The notes under the pieces are model-generated. The model was not told the origin of the DNA. It saw only the letters and a program-made list of their open reading frames with translations, and ran no database searches. Shown one piece after another: positions 22,603 through 34,077 of a stretch of DNA of 64,000 nt. A program made the position numbers and the translations under genes. Origin of the DNA: Tragulus kanchil (taxonomy: Eukaryota > Chordata > Mammalia > Artiodactyla > Tragulidae); contig JAIOJX010000004.1 in the NCBI GenBank assembly GCA_022376925.1, forward strand, positions 119,933,123-119,997,122, read 5' to 3'. The stretch's first letter is position 1, and each line of letters starts with the position of its first letter.

Positions 22603-22720
22603 TTCTTTTTTTTTTTTTTTTTTTTTACAATTTTATTCGTTAAGAACTGATGCTGAAGAGTGTTCTTACGCCTTATGAAGTTACGGTTACCAAACAGAGA
22701 AATTACCCACCACCTGTGTT
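22603..22720 (-). pseudogene. Possible retrocopy 3' tail
   Basis: A T run (about 22603-22626) is followed on the plus strand by acaattttattcg. Read on the minus strand this is an AATAAA signal seven bases before a long A tail, the form of a reverse-transcribed mRNA end. I cannot identify a parent gene and saw no target duplication; it could equally be the tail of an old LINE. Confidence 0.35.
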
Positions 22721-23151
22721 CCTCATAATAAAAGTGAAGAACAAATATCATTATTTTCATATTTGTACATCTTACTGATAAATATAAAGAACTAATTTCC
22801 TCATTACGTTAAAATCTCACTTCTAATTTGAATCTGTTCTCTAAGGATTGACACAGTTTTAGGTTTTTGAACCTCTACATGTTCAGCTTTGTTTAGATGC
22901 CTTGATGGTAATGTGTTAGAAGATTAAGTGACTCTGCAATGGCTTAGAGCCCCAAATACAAATCTCTTTGCTCTCCTTCCCATTCTGAGTTTCACTGTTC
23001 ACTGGAAAACACTTCCCACCTGTCTGTCTGTTTCCTTAAATATATACATCTAAAATTCTAAACCTATTTGGTATCAGCTATTATTTATCAGTTTTAGTTA
23101 GTATCTATTGACTTCACATTATGGAAGATGGGGAGATAATTTTTTATTTGC

Positions 23152-23393
23152 TGATGTTGTTCAGTTGCTAAGTGTGTCCGATTCTTTGTAACCCCATGGA
23201 CTGTAGCACACCAGGCTCCTATGTCCTCCACTATCTCCTGGAGTTTGCTCAAATTCATGTCCACTGAGTTGGTGATGCTATGCAGCCAACTTATCCTTTG
23301 CCGCACTCTTCTCCTTTTGCTTTCAATCTTTCCCAGCCTCAGGGTTTTTCCAACAAGTTGGCTCTTCACATAGGGTGGCAAAAATATTAAAGC
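23152..23393 (-). mobile_element. BovB LINE 3' fragment
   Basis: On the plus strand: gttgttcagttgctaagtg, aaccccatggactgtagcac, ttgctcaaattcatgtccac. The minus-strand frame gives the BovB ORF2 C-terminal pattern (RQRISWLHSITNSVDMNLSK, then AWCATVHGVTKNRTHLA). It is a 5'-truncated remnant. Confidence 0.88.
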
Positions 23394-24280
23394 TTATAAT
23401 TTTCTATAATATCACCCTAAGTAAGTTTATTTACTTCTTTTCATTTTTTCCAATGAGTTTTATATCACAGTTTTCGGTAGGTCACAATTTGAAGTTTATC
23501 TTATTAGGATTATGTGATACTATTCATAACTAAACCAACCATGTGTGATAAATTTTATTTCCTTTCTTTATGCCTTTGGTTTTCCAGGAGTCAACAATTG
23601 CTTCATTTTTCATTGGCTCAATTCTCATTTCTTCCTATTACTAATCATCAGACTCTCTGCAATAATATATATCACCTCTTAATATGTCCTAACAATTTCA
23701 GAGCTTAATGAAATATATCTTTTATTTTTCTTAAATATTTTCCTCCTGAAGCCCTCTGTCTTCTTGATGTGGCCTAGTATGGATGATCTTCAAGTCTGCT
23801 GCACAGATGTCATCCTGGAATTTCCTCGTCTCTCTCACGGGTCAGAGCCCTTGTATCCTGGGGCCAGAGCATTCCACTTCACACAGTTTCTTCCTTATTT
23901 TGATGGAATGATCATGATTCCTGACGAGACATTCAGGGGAGATACGCTTTCAAGAAACTACATGTCTAAAAATATGTTCATTCTATGCTTATTGGTAAAT
24001 GACAGTTTTTTGCTTAGGAATATTTTTCCTTCGATGGTAATGCTTGTTAGAAGATAGTGACTCTGCAATGGCTTAGAGCCCCAAATACAAATCTCTTTGC
24101 TCTCCTTCCCATTCTGAGTTTCACTGTTCACTGGAAAACACTTCCCACCTGTCTGTCTGTTTCCTTAAATATATACATCTAAAATTCTAAACCTATTTGG
24201 TATCAGCTATTATTTATCAGTTTTAGTTAGTATCTATTGACTTCACATTATGGAAGATGGGGAGATAATTTTTTATTTGC

Positions 24281-24522
24281 TGATGTTGTTCAGTTGCTAA
24301 GTGTGTCCGATTCTTTGTAACCCCATGGACTGTAGCACACCAGGCTCCTATGTCCTCCACTATCTCCTGGAGTTTGCTCAAATTCATGTCCACTGAGTTG
24401 GTGATGCTATGCAGCCAACTTATCCTTTGCCGCACTCTTCTCCTTTTGCTTTCAATCTTTCCCAGCCTCAGGGTTTTTCCAACAAGTTGGCTCTTCACAT
24501 AGGGTGGCAAAAATATTAAAGC
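24281..24522 (-). mobile_element. BovB 3' fragment, D10 second copy
   Basis: Duplicate of 23152-23393. Confidence 0.88.
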
Positions 24523-25177
24523 TTATAATTTTCTATAATATCACCCTAAGTAAGTTTATTTACTTCTTTTCATTTTTTCCAATGAGTTTTATATCACAGT
24601 TTTCGGTAGGTCACAATTTGAAGTTTATCTTATTAGGATTATGTGATACTATTCATAACTAAACCAACCATGTGTGATAAATTTTATTTCCTTTCTTTAT
24701 GCCTTTGGTTTTCCAGGAGTCAACAATTGCTTCATTTTTCATTGGCTCAATTCTCATTTCTTCCTATTACTAATCATCAGACTCTCTGCAATAATATATA
24801 TCACCTCTTAATATGTCCTAACAATTTCAGAGCTTAATGAAATATATCTTTTATTTTTCTTAAATATTTTCCTCCTGAAGCCCTCTGTCTTCTTGATGTG
24901 GCCTAGTATGGATGATCTTCAAGTCTGCTGCACAGATGTCATCCTGGAATTTCCTCGTCTCTCTCACGGGTCAGAGCCCTTGTATCCTGGGGCCAGAGCA
25001 TTCCACTTCACACAGTTTCTTCCTTATTTTGATGGAATGATCATGATTCCTGACGAGACATTCAGGGGAGATACGCTTTCAAGAAACTACATGTCTAAAA
25101 ATATGTTCATTCTATGCTTATTGGTAAATGACAGTATGACTATTTAATAATTCTAGCTTAGGAATATTTTTTCCTTC

Positions 25178-26058
25178 TAAATTGTGAAATTATTGTTTCA
25201 TGTGTTTCTCTTTTTAGTCGCAATATAGTTATAACAAAGTGATACTGCATCATTTTCAGCAGTCATATCTCGTTTGGCTCCCCTTGCTTGTCAAAGGTAG
25301 ATGTTTTGGGGTGTTGTCTCACAGGTGCAAGTCTTAAAGTCTGGGTTGCCAAGTGGGGTCCAATCCTTTGCTCCTCAGGGAGAAGCTCAAGTTTTAAGTT
25401 CCCTCTTGATTATGGCGTGCTATATTAGGGGTGGGGATGGTAACAGGGTTGTGTCTTAATCTCTCCTACCTGCAACAATGTGGATTTTCCTCTTCCTTTG
25501 CCTCATATGTATGAGTTGCTTCTTCTAGTTTTGTTTCATTTCCCCAGAGGAAATTGCTTCATATACAGCTATAGATTCCATGTGCCTATGGGAGGGGGTG
25601 TAGTCAGTATCTACCTATATCACCAATATAACCCAATTTTAAATTTCTTTACAGGCAAGTTGTTACTGAGAAAATATGCTAAACAATTCATCCCCCTTCA
25701 CGCCAATCACCTTCCATTTTTTCCATTAATTAATTGAGATAGCTTGTTTTGAAAAGATTCTAGTTTCCTTCAATTATTTAACTAGAAGTTTCACCAAATC
25801 TATTCTTGTTTTAACTTATTTTGCCACTTTATGTTATGTTAAATACATGGCAACAGCTTTGATTTCTCTCTCTTTTTTTTTTTTTTCAGATTTAGTTAGG
25901 AGGAAGGGAAAAGTACTTGATAAACTAATGCAGAAAATTTGCCTCTCCTTCAAAGAGCTGTTCTCAGGCAGTTGACTTTAGCTGATTTGACTGTGGCTTT
26001 AGTGCTCTGCCTCCAGGGTTAAAACTTTCTTCAGCTTCTCCACTTCCAATAACCCATT
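25178..26058. other. Unduplicated non-coding DNA with T tract
   Basis: A pyrimidine/T tract at about 25866-25889 ends in cag and superficially resembles a splice acceptor. No coding exon follows and I do not call one. An 85-residue open frame at 25480-25737 has no recognisable domain. Confidence 0.5.
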
Positions 26059-28289
26059 CCTCCCTCTCACTCCTGTCTCCTTTATATCTGCCAAATCTCT
26101 TCTCCTACCATCCTGGTAACTTTATTTCATCTGCTTTAGACTCAGCATTGCTAAACAGCTTTGCATGGATAAGCATGATATTTTGTACTAATATATCACA
26201 GAGCTGCCCCCACATACTCCCATTTCCTATGAACAATAGTCAAGGGACACATAGAACTCAGCTGATATAGTAAGGTTACTATACAGCTTCACTGTTACAT
26301 GGTTCACAGTTTGTAAACCAAACCACAAATATGATTCTTATAAATATTCCATTTATCTAAATCATATTCACTGCTCTGTGGATATAATGCAAATGGGGTA
26401 ATCTTTATTTTTAAGGAAAACAAAAATTTAACAATAAGGCAGTTTCTTTTAGCAAAGTTTCTGAGTCTTTATCAAGATTTTAACTGGAGAGCATGAAGTA
26501 AATAAATGTATGTCCTAAATAATTCTTTTTATTATTTTCAATTCTGCCTTTGAGTGGCTAGTTCAATACATGCCTTCTACATATTGTTTTCTTTCAAATC
26601 TTCCTAGTAAGATACCAATATTAAACTTTTTGTAGCTATTAAATTTTTCTGAAATAGCTTCTCTGAGCCAGCAGTTCTGAGGTGGTTTATTGTAATACAC
26701 AAGTAAAGAAGGAGCCTGACTATCAAACTAAAAATAGGCTAAGTAAGAATTAGTACACCTACATTTATTATTTCATTTCACCATGTTTTTTCTAAGTTGA
26801 ATTAGGGTGCAGCATTTTATTTCTTCACAACTCCAAATTTTTATCTGTGAATTGGAAAGGCTACTAGTTTACTCTTGTTCAGCCGCCAAGTTTTATCCAA
26901 CTCTTTGTGATCCCATGGACTGCAGCACGCCAGACCTCTTTGTCCCTCACCATCTCCCAGAGTTTGCCCAAGTTCATGTCCAATGAATCAGTGATGCCAT
27001 CCCACCATCTCATCCTCTGTCACCCTCTTCTCCATCTGTTTTCAATGTTTACTAGCACCAGGGTCTTTTCCAACGAGTCAGATGTTTGCATCAGGAGACC
27101 AAAGTATTGGAGCTTCAACTTCAGCATCTGTCCTTCCAAAGAACATTCAGCCAAATGATTTCCTTTTTAAGATTCACCTCCCTCTCACTCCTGTCTCCTT
27201 TATATCTGCCAAATCTCTTCTCCTACCATCCTGGTAACTTTATTTCATCTGCTTTAGACTCAGCATTGCTAAACAGCTTTGCATGGATAAGCATGATATT
27301 TTGTACTAATATATCACAGAGCTGCCCCCACATACTCCCATTTCCTATGAACAATAGTCAAGGGACACATAGAACTCAGCTGATATAGTAAGGTTACTAT
27401 ACAGCTTCACTGTTACATGGTTCACAGTTTGTAAACCAAACCACAAATATGATTCTTATAAATATTCCATTTATCTAAATCATATTCACTGCTCTGTGGA
27501 TATAATGCAAATGGGGTAATCTTTATTTTTAAGGAAAACAAAAATTTAACAATAAGGCAGTTTCTTTTAGCAAAGTTTCTGAGTCTTTATCAAGATTTTA
27601 ACTGGAGAGCATGAAGTAAATAAATGTATGTCCTAAATAATTCTTTTTATTATTTTCAATTCTGCCTTTGAGTGGCTAGTTCAATACATGCCTTCTACAT
27701 ATTGTTTTCTTTCAAATCTTCCTAGTAAGATACCAATATTAAACTTTTTGTAGCTATTAAATTTTTCTGAAATAGCTTCTCTGAGCCAGCAGTTCTGAGG
27801 TGGTTTATTGTAATACACAAGTAAAGAAGGAGCCTGACTATCAAACTAAAAATAGGCTAAGTAAGAATTAGTACACCTACATTTATTATTTCATTTCACC
27901 ATGTTTTTTCTAAGTTGAATTAGGGTGCAGCATTTTATTTCTTCACAACTCCAAATTTTTATCTGTGAATTGGAAAGGCTACTAGTTTACTCTTGTTCAG
28001 CCGCCAAGTTTTATCCAACTCTTTGTGATCCCATGGACTGCAGCACGCCAGACCTCTTTGTCCCTCACCATCTCCCAGAGTTTGCCCAAGTTCATGTCCA
28101 ATGAATCAGTGATGCCATCCCACCATCTCATCCTCTGTCACCCTCTTCTCCATCTGTTTTCAATGTTTACTAGCACCAGGGTCTTTTCCAACGAGTCAGA
28201 TGTTTGCATCAGGAGACCAAAGTATTGGAGCTTCAACTTCAGCATCTGTCCTTCCAAAGAACATTCAGCATTGATTTCCTTCAAGATTG
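26059..28289. repeat. Tandem direct duplication D11, offset 1118
   Basis: Copy 1 is about 26059-27174 and copy 2 about 27177-28289. The last ~25 bases of copy 1 are a corrupted form of copy 2 (gccaaatgatttccttttta versus gcattgatttccttcaag). The unit includes the 3' end of a minus-strand BovB fragment. Confidence 0.95.
26877..27170 (-). mobile_element. BovB LINE fragment, cut by D11 junction
   Basis: On the plus strand: gatcccatggactgcagcac, catctcccagagtttgccca, aaagtattggagcttcaact. It continues only in the second copy. Confidence 0.88.
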
Positions 28290-28712
28290 ATTGATTTGAT
28301 CCCCTTGTTTTCCAAGGGACTCTCAAGAGACTTCTCCAGCACCACAGTTCGAAAGCATCAAATTTTCAGTGCTTTGTCTCCTTTATTGTCCAGCGCTCAC
28401 ATCTGTACATGACTATTGAAATGACCATAGCCTTGACTATATGGATGCTTGTCAGCAAAGTGATGTCTTTGCTTTTTAACACACTGTTTAGGTTTGTCAT
28501 AGTTTTCCTAAGAAGCGATCGTCTTCTAATTTCATGGCTGAAATCACCAACCACAGTGATTTTAGAGTTCAAGAAGAGGAAATCTGTCCCTGTTTCCACC
28601 TTTTCCCCTTCTTTTTGCTATGAAGTGATGGAAACTGGTGCCATGATTTTAGTTTTTGGAATGCTGAGTTTTAAGCCAGCTTTTTACTCTTCTCTTTCAA
28701 ACTCACTGAGAG
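27994..28712 (-). mobile_element. BovB LINE, RT end to 3' terminus
   Basis: The longer, continuing copy of 26877. After the 3' terminal region it runs into RT-side sequence (tttccaagggactctcaaga, tctgtacatgactattgaa, ggctgaaatcaccaaccaca, tgagttttaagccagctttt). All frames are broken. Confidence 0.88.
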
Positions 28713-28717
28713 GCTCT

Positions 28718-28925
28718 ATTTCCCAGAGTTTGCTCAAATTCTTGTCCAGTGAGTTGGTGATGCTATCTAACCATCTCAGCCTCTGCTGCCTCTTCTCCCT
28801 TTACCATCGATCTTTTCTAGAACCATGGTCTTTTCCAATGAGTTGACTTCACATCATGTGACCAAAGTATTAGAATGTCAGCTTTGACATCAGCCCTTGC
28901 AACAAATATTCAAGGTTGAATATTT
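28718..28925 (-). mobile_element. Second BovB 3' fragment in tandem
   Basis: Begins tttcccagagtttgctcaaa and repeats the 3' terminal region seen at about 28070-28290, but is clearly diverged from it. It is therefore a separate fragment or an old internal recombination product, joined head-to-tail to the previous one at the shared cagagtttg phrase. Confidence 0.75.
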
Positions 28926-29060
28926 TATATATATGTGTGTGTATGTGTGTGTGATTATATATAAAATAATACAAAGGATTATAGAATATTATAACATATA
29001 TATGTATATGTATATATGTATGTGTATATATATATACACATACATATATACACATACATA
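28925..29060. repeat. TG/TA-rich microsatellite tract
   Basis: Compound runs of tatg, tgtg and tatata. Confidence 0.9.
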
Positions 29061-29061
29061 G

Positions 29062-29430
29062 TTACAGATTGAATTGTGTCTACCCAGAACTCAAAGGATG
29101 AAGCTCTAACCACCAGTGTGACTGTATTTGGTGATAGAGTTTTGAAGAAAGTAATTAAGGTTAAGTGAAATTATTAAATGGATCATAGTCCTATAGGACT
29201 ATTTTCCTTATAGGAGGAAAAAACACCAGGAAAGTGCATATACAGAGAAAAGTCCATGTTAGCAAGAAGGTATCAGTCTTCCAGCCAAGAAGAGAGGTTT
29301 CATCAGAAACCAATTCTGCCAGCCACTTGATCTTAAAATTCTAGCCTCCAGAATTATGAGAAAATAAATGTCTGTTCTTTAAGCCACCCAATCTGTGGTT
29401 TTCTGTTATGGCAGCCCTGGATTAATACTA
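29062..29430 (+). mobile_element. MaLR-like LTR (old)
   Basis: Phrases in order: gattgaattgtgtctaccca, aagctctaaccaccagtgtg, ccttataggagg, accaattctgccagcc, cagcctccagaattatgag-like sequence, aataaatgtctgttctttaa, gccacccaatctgtggt, ggattaatacta. The AATAAA, then acccaatct, then a terminal taatac pattern is that of mammalian apparent LTR retrotransposons (ERVL-MaLR). The subfamily is not certain. Confidence 0.6.
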
Positions 29431-29437
29431 TATACAC

Positions 29438-29439
29438 AT

Positions 29440-29483
<44 letters not shown>

Positions 29484-29508
29484 ATCTGCATATCTATCTA
29501 TCTATCTT
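29438..29508. repeat. (TATC)n microsatellite
   Basis: Tetranucleotide run with one short interruption (tatatctgca). Confidence 0.97.
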
Positions 29509-30439
29509 CAAAAAGTTGTTTGTTAAAGCTATATAAAGAAAATATAGATGAAGGAGCTGAAGTGTGAGAAAAAAAGTTGCAGTACAAAACCCTGGGCAAC
29601 AATAATGATTAAATGGGGCATAGCGAAAACCAACAAAGGAGTTTGAAAACATAAAAAGTCTCTAAAGAGAGTCACGAAGCAAAGAATTGTAAGTAGGGAG
29701 TATTCAAGAGAATCAGATTTTGCAGAGGATTCTGTTACTATAGCAATAAAAAGTAAGTGAAAGGATTTGCAAGACTAGTGTTGAGGGAACAGCAAAAATA
29801 GTAGTTCAGAATGGGGACTGATGCTGTGGAGAAGGTCAACACAGATTACATCTTGAGAAAAGTTTAATTGTGAAGAGAGGGAGGTAAATCATCTTGAAGG
29901 GAGAATCACATTGAAGAAAGGGATTGAGACAGTGTGGAAGCTAGAATAAAGGAAAAGAATAGGAGGGGAAGTCCAAATATGAGGAAAGGAATGTGAATAA
30001 TTATCAGAGTATGATTCAAGGAAGGACAAATTTAGGAAGCCAGGAATTTAAACTTGGGAAGCAAGGAAAGTGTGTCTGAGAAAAGCATAGTCAAGGAAGT
30101 GAAGAAAGTGAGCAGTTGCTTACATTAATTCTGAGGGTAAGAGAGAGGTTGAGAATACAGTAGCGATATGTAATGTTACTGTGAAGGATGGTTTAAAATG
30201 CTAGCTAATGAAAAAGTACAACCACTAGATTTTAGTAATTGTACATGTGCAGCATGCTTCCTCTCCACTCTTCTTGGTCTAAATTCATGGCTTATTCTCC
30301 CTTAGGGACAATCTAAAGTAATGTGCTCTCTGTAGTCTACAAAGCTCACTGACATTGTTGTGATAACTTTATACTAGGGATAATCGCAGGGCCTCACGCT
30401 GGCCCTCTTATGTTCCTCTCTCTTTGGTTTCAGTACCCT
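29509..30439. other. Purine-rich non-coding DNA
   Basis: The plus strand is markedly rich in A and G between about 29540 and 30170 (for example agagagggaggtaaatc, gaataggaggggaagtcc). No gene or named repeat. Unduplicated. Confidence 0.5.
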
Positions 30440-30452
30440 TAAGCCCATTAAT

Positions 30453-30658
30453 GAGCTTCCCTGGACTCTGTGCTTAAGAATCCATCTGCCAATGCAGGAG
30501 ACATAGGTTTGATCCCTGGGTTTGGAAGATCCCCTGAAGAAGGAAATGGCAGCCCATCCAAATATTCTTGCTTGGGAAATCCAGGGACAGAGAAGCCTGG
30601 TGGGCTACAGTGCATACAGTCACAAAGAATTGGATAGGTGTTAGCAACTAAGCAACAA
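30453..30658 (+). mobile_element. Bov-tA SINE with perfect target duplication
   Basis: The tRNA-like head (gagcttccctggactctgtg, ggtttgatccctggg) is followed by a BovA body (gaagaaggaaatggcagccc, gcctggtgggctacagtgc). It is flanked by a perfect 13-bp direct repeat, taagcccattaat (30440-30452 and 30659-30671). Confidence 0.93.
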
Positions 30659-30941
30659 TAAGCCCATTAATATGAACAAGTTGTAAATCCTCAAAATAGT
30701 TGTTTGGTGACTTGCTAAATGGTTGAATGTACTAAGATACTATATACTACATATGATTGCATGTATCTTGTTTATTAAACACTTACATATTAATACAGTT
30801 TATATTTTACTTTGTTTACAGACTATTTCAAATGCTGCATTATATACAGCTGAATGACTGTGTAGTTCACTCTCTAGTACAGTACAGTTATATGGACATT
30901 AAAACAACGTTAACTTTTTTCAATAATCTTGTACTGTTTTT

Positions 30942-31228
30942 ATTATTATTATTATTATTTATTTTGGCCTCTTTTATTGGTCTTTCATTTATTTGTTTTC
31001 ATCCATCTTTGTTCTGTGGCCTGTGTGGGCCTCCCATTGCAGTGGCCTCTCCTGTTGCAGAACACCAACCAGCTCTGAGCGCATGTGCTCCAGAGCGCTG
31101 ACTTGTAGTTGGACACACCGGTCCAGCTGCTCTGCAGCATGTGGGATCTTCCTGTGCCAGGGATCAAACCGGCATCCTTTGCACACTGCAAGGCAAACTC
31201 TTTACCCACTGGACCACCAGAGAAGCCC
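30942..31228 (-). mobile_element. tRNA-Glu SINE (CHR-like subfamily)
   Basis: Reverse orientation. Plus-strand phrases: tattggtctttcatttattt, gtgtgggcctcccattgcag, gcatgtgctccagagcgc, cagggatcaaaccggcatcc, actggaccaccagagaagcc. An imperfect 17-bp target duplication flanks it (aatcttgtactgttttt at 30925, aatcttacactgtttta at 31229). Confidence 0.88.
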
Positions 31229-31245
31229 AATCTTACACTGTTTTA

Positions 31246-31978
31246 ATGTAGAAGTTTTTTAAGATACTGAACAAATGCTTTAAAAAATTTATACATTGTA
31301 AACATAAGTTTCTTATGAAAGGTTATTTGGTATATTATGCACAAAGCATACTGAAATATTATTCCAGTCAGATCTATTAATTTTATATTTGTTTAGAAGG
31401 ACATTGAATTGAATTATTTTTTTAAGTTATGTATCTATGAAAATAAACAATGTAGTATTTAAGAGCAAGGATAAATATATAAAATTTACTTCTCAAGATC
31501 AGGGTATTCTTGATCCCACCTTTTAATGTGAATAGATAAAATAATTATAATTAGCATACAAATTCATAATCTTGAAATATGATAACATCTCATTGATGTG
31601 TATTGATATGTAGTTTATGAAAAATAGAATTTGGACTTTAGATGAAATATTTATGTGTATTTGGCATTGTAACATAACTGGCAAGTCTAACTTTAAAAGC
31701 TAATAATACTTAATAAATAAATTAGTACATATATTTTCAATGGCAAGTACTCTGTGAGTCTTCAAATGAACTGAATTGATAAACTAGAGGATGAATATGG
31801 ATTATATCATGTAAAAGTTTCAGATTATATGTTATCTCTTTGGCAAAAACTTTTGTCAAAAAATTTCTATTGTTTTCTTTTATTAAATATGAGTTAAATG
31901 TAGAAACGTTTCCCTTTTACCTGTACTGTTAGCATAGTCTATGACTTGAAGCCAGAAGCAAGTAGTAGCAGCGATTAT
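31246..31978. other. AT-rich non-coding DNA
   Basis: Very AT-rich, unduplicated. Nothing recognised. Confidence 0.5.
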
Positions 31979-32422
31979 GTTTGTGTGTGCTTTGTGGCTT
32001 AGTAGTGTCCAACTCTTTATGACCCTGTGACTTGTAGCTTGCCAGGTTCCTTCATCTGTAGGATTCTCTAAGCAAGAATAGGGCTTCTCTGGTGGCTTAG
32101 ATGGTAAAGAATCTGCCTGCAATGCCGGAGACCTGGGTTCAATCCCTGGATCAGGAAGATACCCTGGAGAAGGGAATGGCAACCTACTCCTGTATTCTTG
32201 TCTGGGAAATCCCATGGACAGAGGAACCTGGTGTGCTACAAAAAGCCGTGGGGTTACAAAAAGTCAGACACAACTGAGAAACTAACAATTTCACTTTCAG
32301 GCAAGAATATTGGAGTGGTTAGCCATTCCCTTCACCAAGGGAACTTCCCAACCCAGGGATCAAACCTAGGTCTTCTGCATTGCAAATAAATTCTTTGCCA
32401 TCTGAGCCAATAGGGAAGCCCA
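31979..32422 (-). mobile_element. Bov-tA SINE split by another SINE
   Basis: The minus-strand element is seen in two pieces. 31979-32080 is the distal BovA part (tagtgtccaactctttatga), and 32301-32422 is the rest through the head (gggatcaaacctaggtcttc, tctgagccaatagggaagcc). The plus-strand SINE at 32081-32300 lies between them. Confidence 0.88.
32081..32300 (+). mobile_element. Bov-tA SINE nested in a SINE
   Basis: A well preserved element: gggcttctctggtggcttag, gagacctgggttcaatccct, ggagaagggaatggcaacct, gtcagacacaactgagaaac. It is flanked by a 9-bp target duplication, gcaagaata (32072-32080, 32301-32309), inside the older minus-strand SINE. Confidence 0.92.
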
Positions 32423-32503
32423 ACAGCAACAGTTACTAGCAGCTTACCAAGCTTTCATGGGAAGGTGGGCTTGCAGCACAGTTTTAAGAAAAAGAAACAC
32501 AAT

Positions 32504-32577
<74 letters not shown>

Positions 32578-32578
32578 A
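32504..32578. repeat. (TA)(GA)(GT)(GA) compound microsatellite
   Basis: Consecutive TA, AG, TG and AG runs. Confidence 0.95.
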
Positions 32579-32860
32579 TGAAGGAGTGGAGAAATTAATG
32601 CATTTTCCAGGTAGGAATGACATATACTAAAATAATTTATTTATCTATTTCATTTATTTGGTTAGCTTCCTATTGAAAAAAAATTGTAACTGAAAGTCTG
32701 AGACTTGTGATTAAACTACATTGGATTTTTTAATTGTCCATATTGTAGAACATTGGGAAAACTAATGGAGTTATGGCCAAAGGTGAAATGGTGTTGGGAC
32801 TGGTAACCAGTTGATATAAAACTTTGAAAGTCTGAAAGACATATTTAAATTGGTATGGTG

Positions 32861-32977
32861 GTGGCTTAGTCTCTAAATCCATTCAACACCATGGACTGTA
32901 GCCCTCCAGGCTCCTCTTATCCATGGGCTTTCCCAGGCAAGAATAATGGAGTAGGTTGCCATTTCCTCCTCCAGGGA
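32861..32977 (-). mobile_element. BovA SINE fragment
   Basis: Plus-strand phrases accatggactgtagccctcc, caggcaagaataatggagta, gttgccatttcctcctccag mark the reverse complement of a BovA body without a head. Confidence 0.8.
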
Positions 32978-33245
32978 AACAGGGAGAATATTCTCTATCT
33001 TCTTGCCTTCCAAACTAATATTCCCTGTTGACCAGTCTAATGTCTCCTATTGACCAAATTAAAAGACATCAGCTGTCAAAGGAAAAATAATACTTTACAG
33101 AGTTCCCAGAAAGCATGATAAAGCAAAATGTTTAAGGGTGGATAAGGAGCTAAGAAACAGTAGTTTGATAGTTATAAGATATAACAATAAAATTGACTGA
33201 GCAATAAAATGGTAGCAAAAGCTATACATTTGGCAACCTACCTTC

Positions 33246-33522
33246 CTGGATCAGGAAGATACCCTGGAGAAGGGAATGGCAACCTACTCCTGTATTCTTG
33301 TCTGGGAAATCCCATGGACAGAGGAACCTGGTGTGCTACAAAAAGCCGTGGGGTTACAAAAAGTCAGACACAACTGAGAAACTAACAATTTCACTTTCAG
33401 GCAAGAATATTGGAGTGGTTAGCCATTCCCTTCACCAAGGGAACTTCCCAACCCAGGGATCAAACCTAGGTCTTCTGCATTGCAAATAAATTCTTTGCCA
33501 TCTGAGCCAATAGGGAAGCCCA
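33246..33522. mobile_element. Nested SINE pair, D12 second copy (partial)
   Basis: Repeats 32146-32422: the plus-strand Bov-tA body to 33400 and the remainder of the minus-strand SINE to 33522. The tRNA head of the nested SINE is missing because the copy begins inside it. Confidence 0.88.
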
Positions 33523-33603
33523 ACAGCAACAGTTACTAGCAGCTTACCAAGCTTTCATGGGAAGGTGGGCTTGCAGCACAGTTTTAAGAAAAAGAAACAC
33601 AAT

Positions 33604-33681
<78 letters not shown>

Positions 33682-33682
33682 A
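33604..33682. repeat. Compound microsatellite, D12 second copy
   Basis: Same structure as 32504-32578 but with shorter TA and longer AG and TG runs. Confidence 0.95.
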
Positions 33683-33960
33683 TGAAGGAGTGGAGAAATT
33701 AATGCATTTTCCAGGTAGGAATGACATATACTAAAATAATTTATTTATCTATTTCATTTATTTGGTTAGCTTCCTATTGAAAAAAAATTGTAACTGAAAG
33801 TCTGAGACTTGTGATTAAACTACATTGGATTTTTTAATTGTCCATATTGTAGAACATTGGGAAAACTAATGGAGTTATGGCCAAAGGTGAAATGGTGTTG
33901 GGACTGGTAACCAGTTGATATAAAACTTTGAAAGTCTGAAAGACATATTTAAATTGGTAT

Positions 33961-34077
33961 GGTGGTGGCTTAGTCTCTAAATCCATTCAACACCATGGAC
34001 TGTAGCCCTCCAGGCTCCTCTTATCCATGGGCTTTCCCAGGCAAGAATAATGGAGTAGGTTGCCATTTCCTCCTCCA
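33961..34077 (-). mobile_element. BovA fragment, duplicate copy
   Basis: Second occurrence of the fragment at 32861-32977, created by D12. Confidence 0.8.

Larger units (their letters stand above)
22904..25177. repeat. Tandem direct duplication D10, offset 1129
   Basis: Copy 1 is 22904-24032 and copy 2 is 24033-25177. Near its end copy 1 lacks about 17 bases present in copy 2 (acagttttttgcttagg versus acagtatgactatttaa and then gcttagg). The first bases of copy 2 also carry small errors (gatggtaatgcttgttaga versus gatggtaatgtgttaga). Confidence 0.95.

Noticed and set aside
23094..23381. A 95-codon conserved protein on the minus strand
   Set aside because: It is the C-terminal part of BovB ORF2 in a truncated LINE fragment, not a host gene.
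25866..25889. Splice acceptor (pyrimidine tract ending in cag)
   Set aside because: No open exon or donor follows; T runs are common here.
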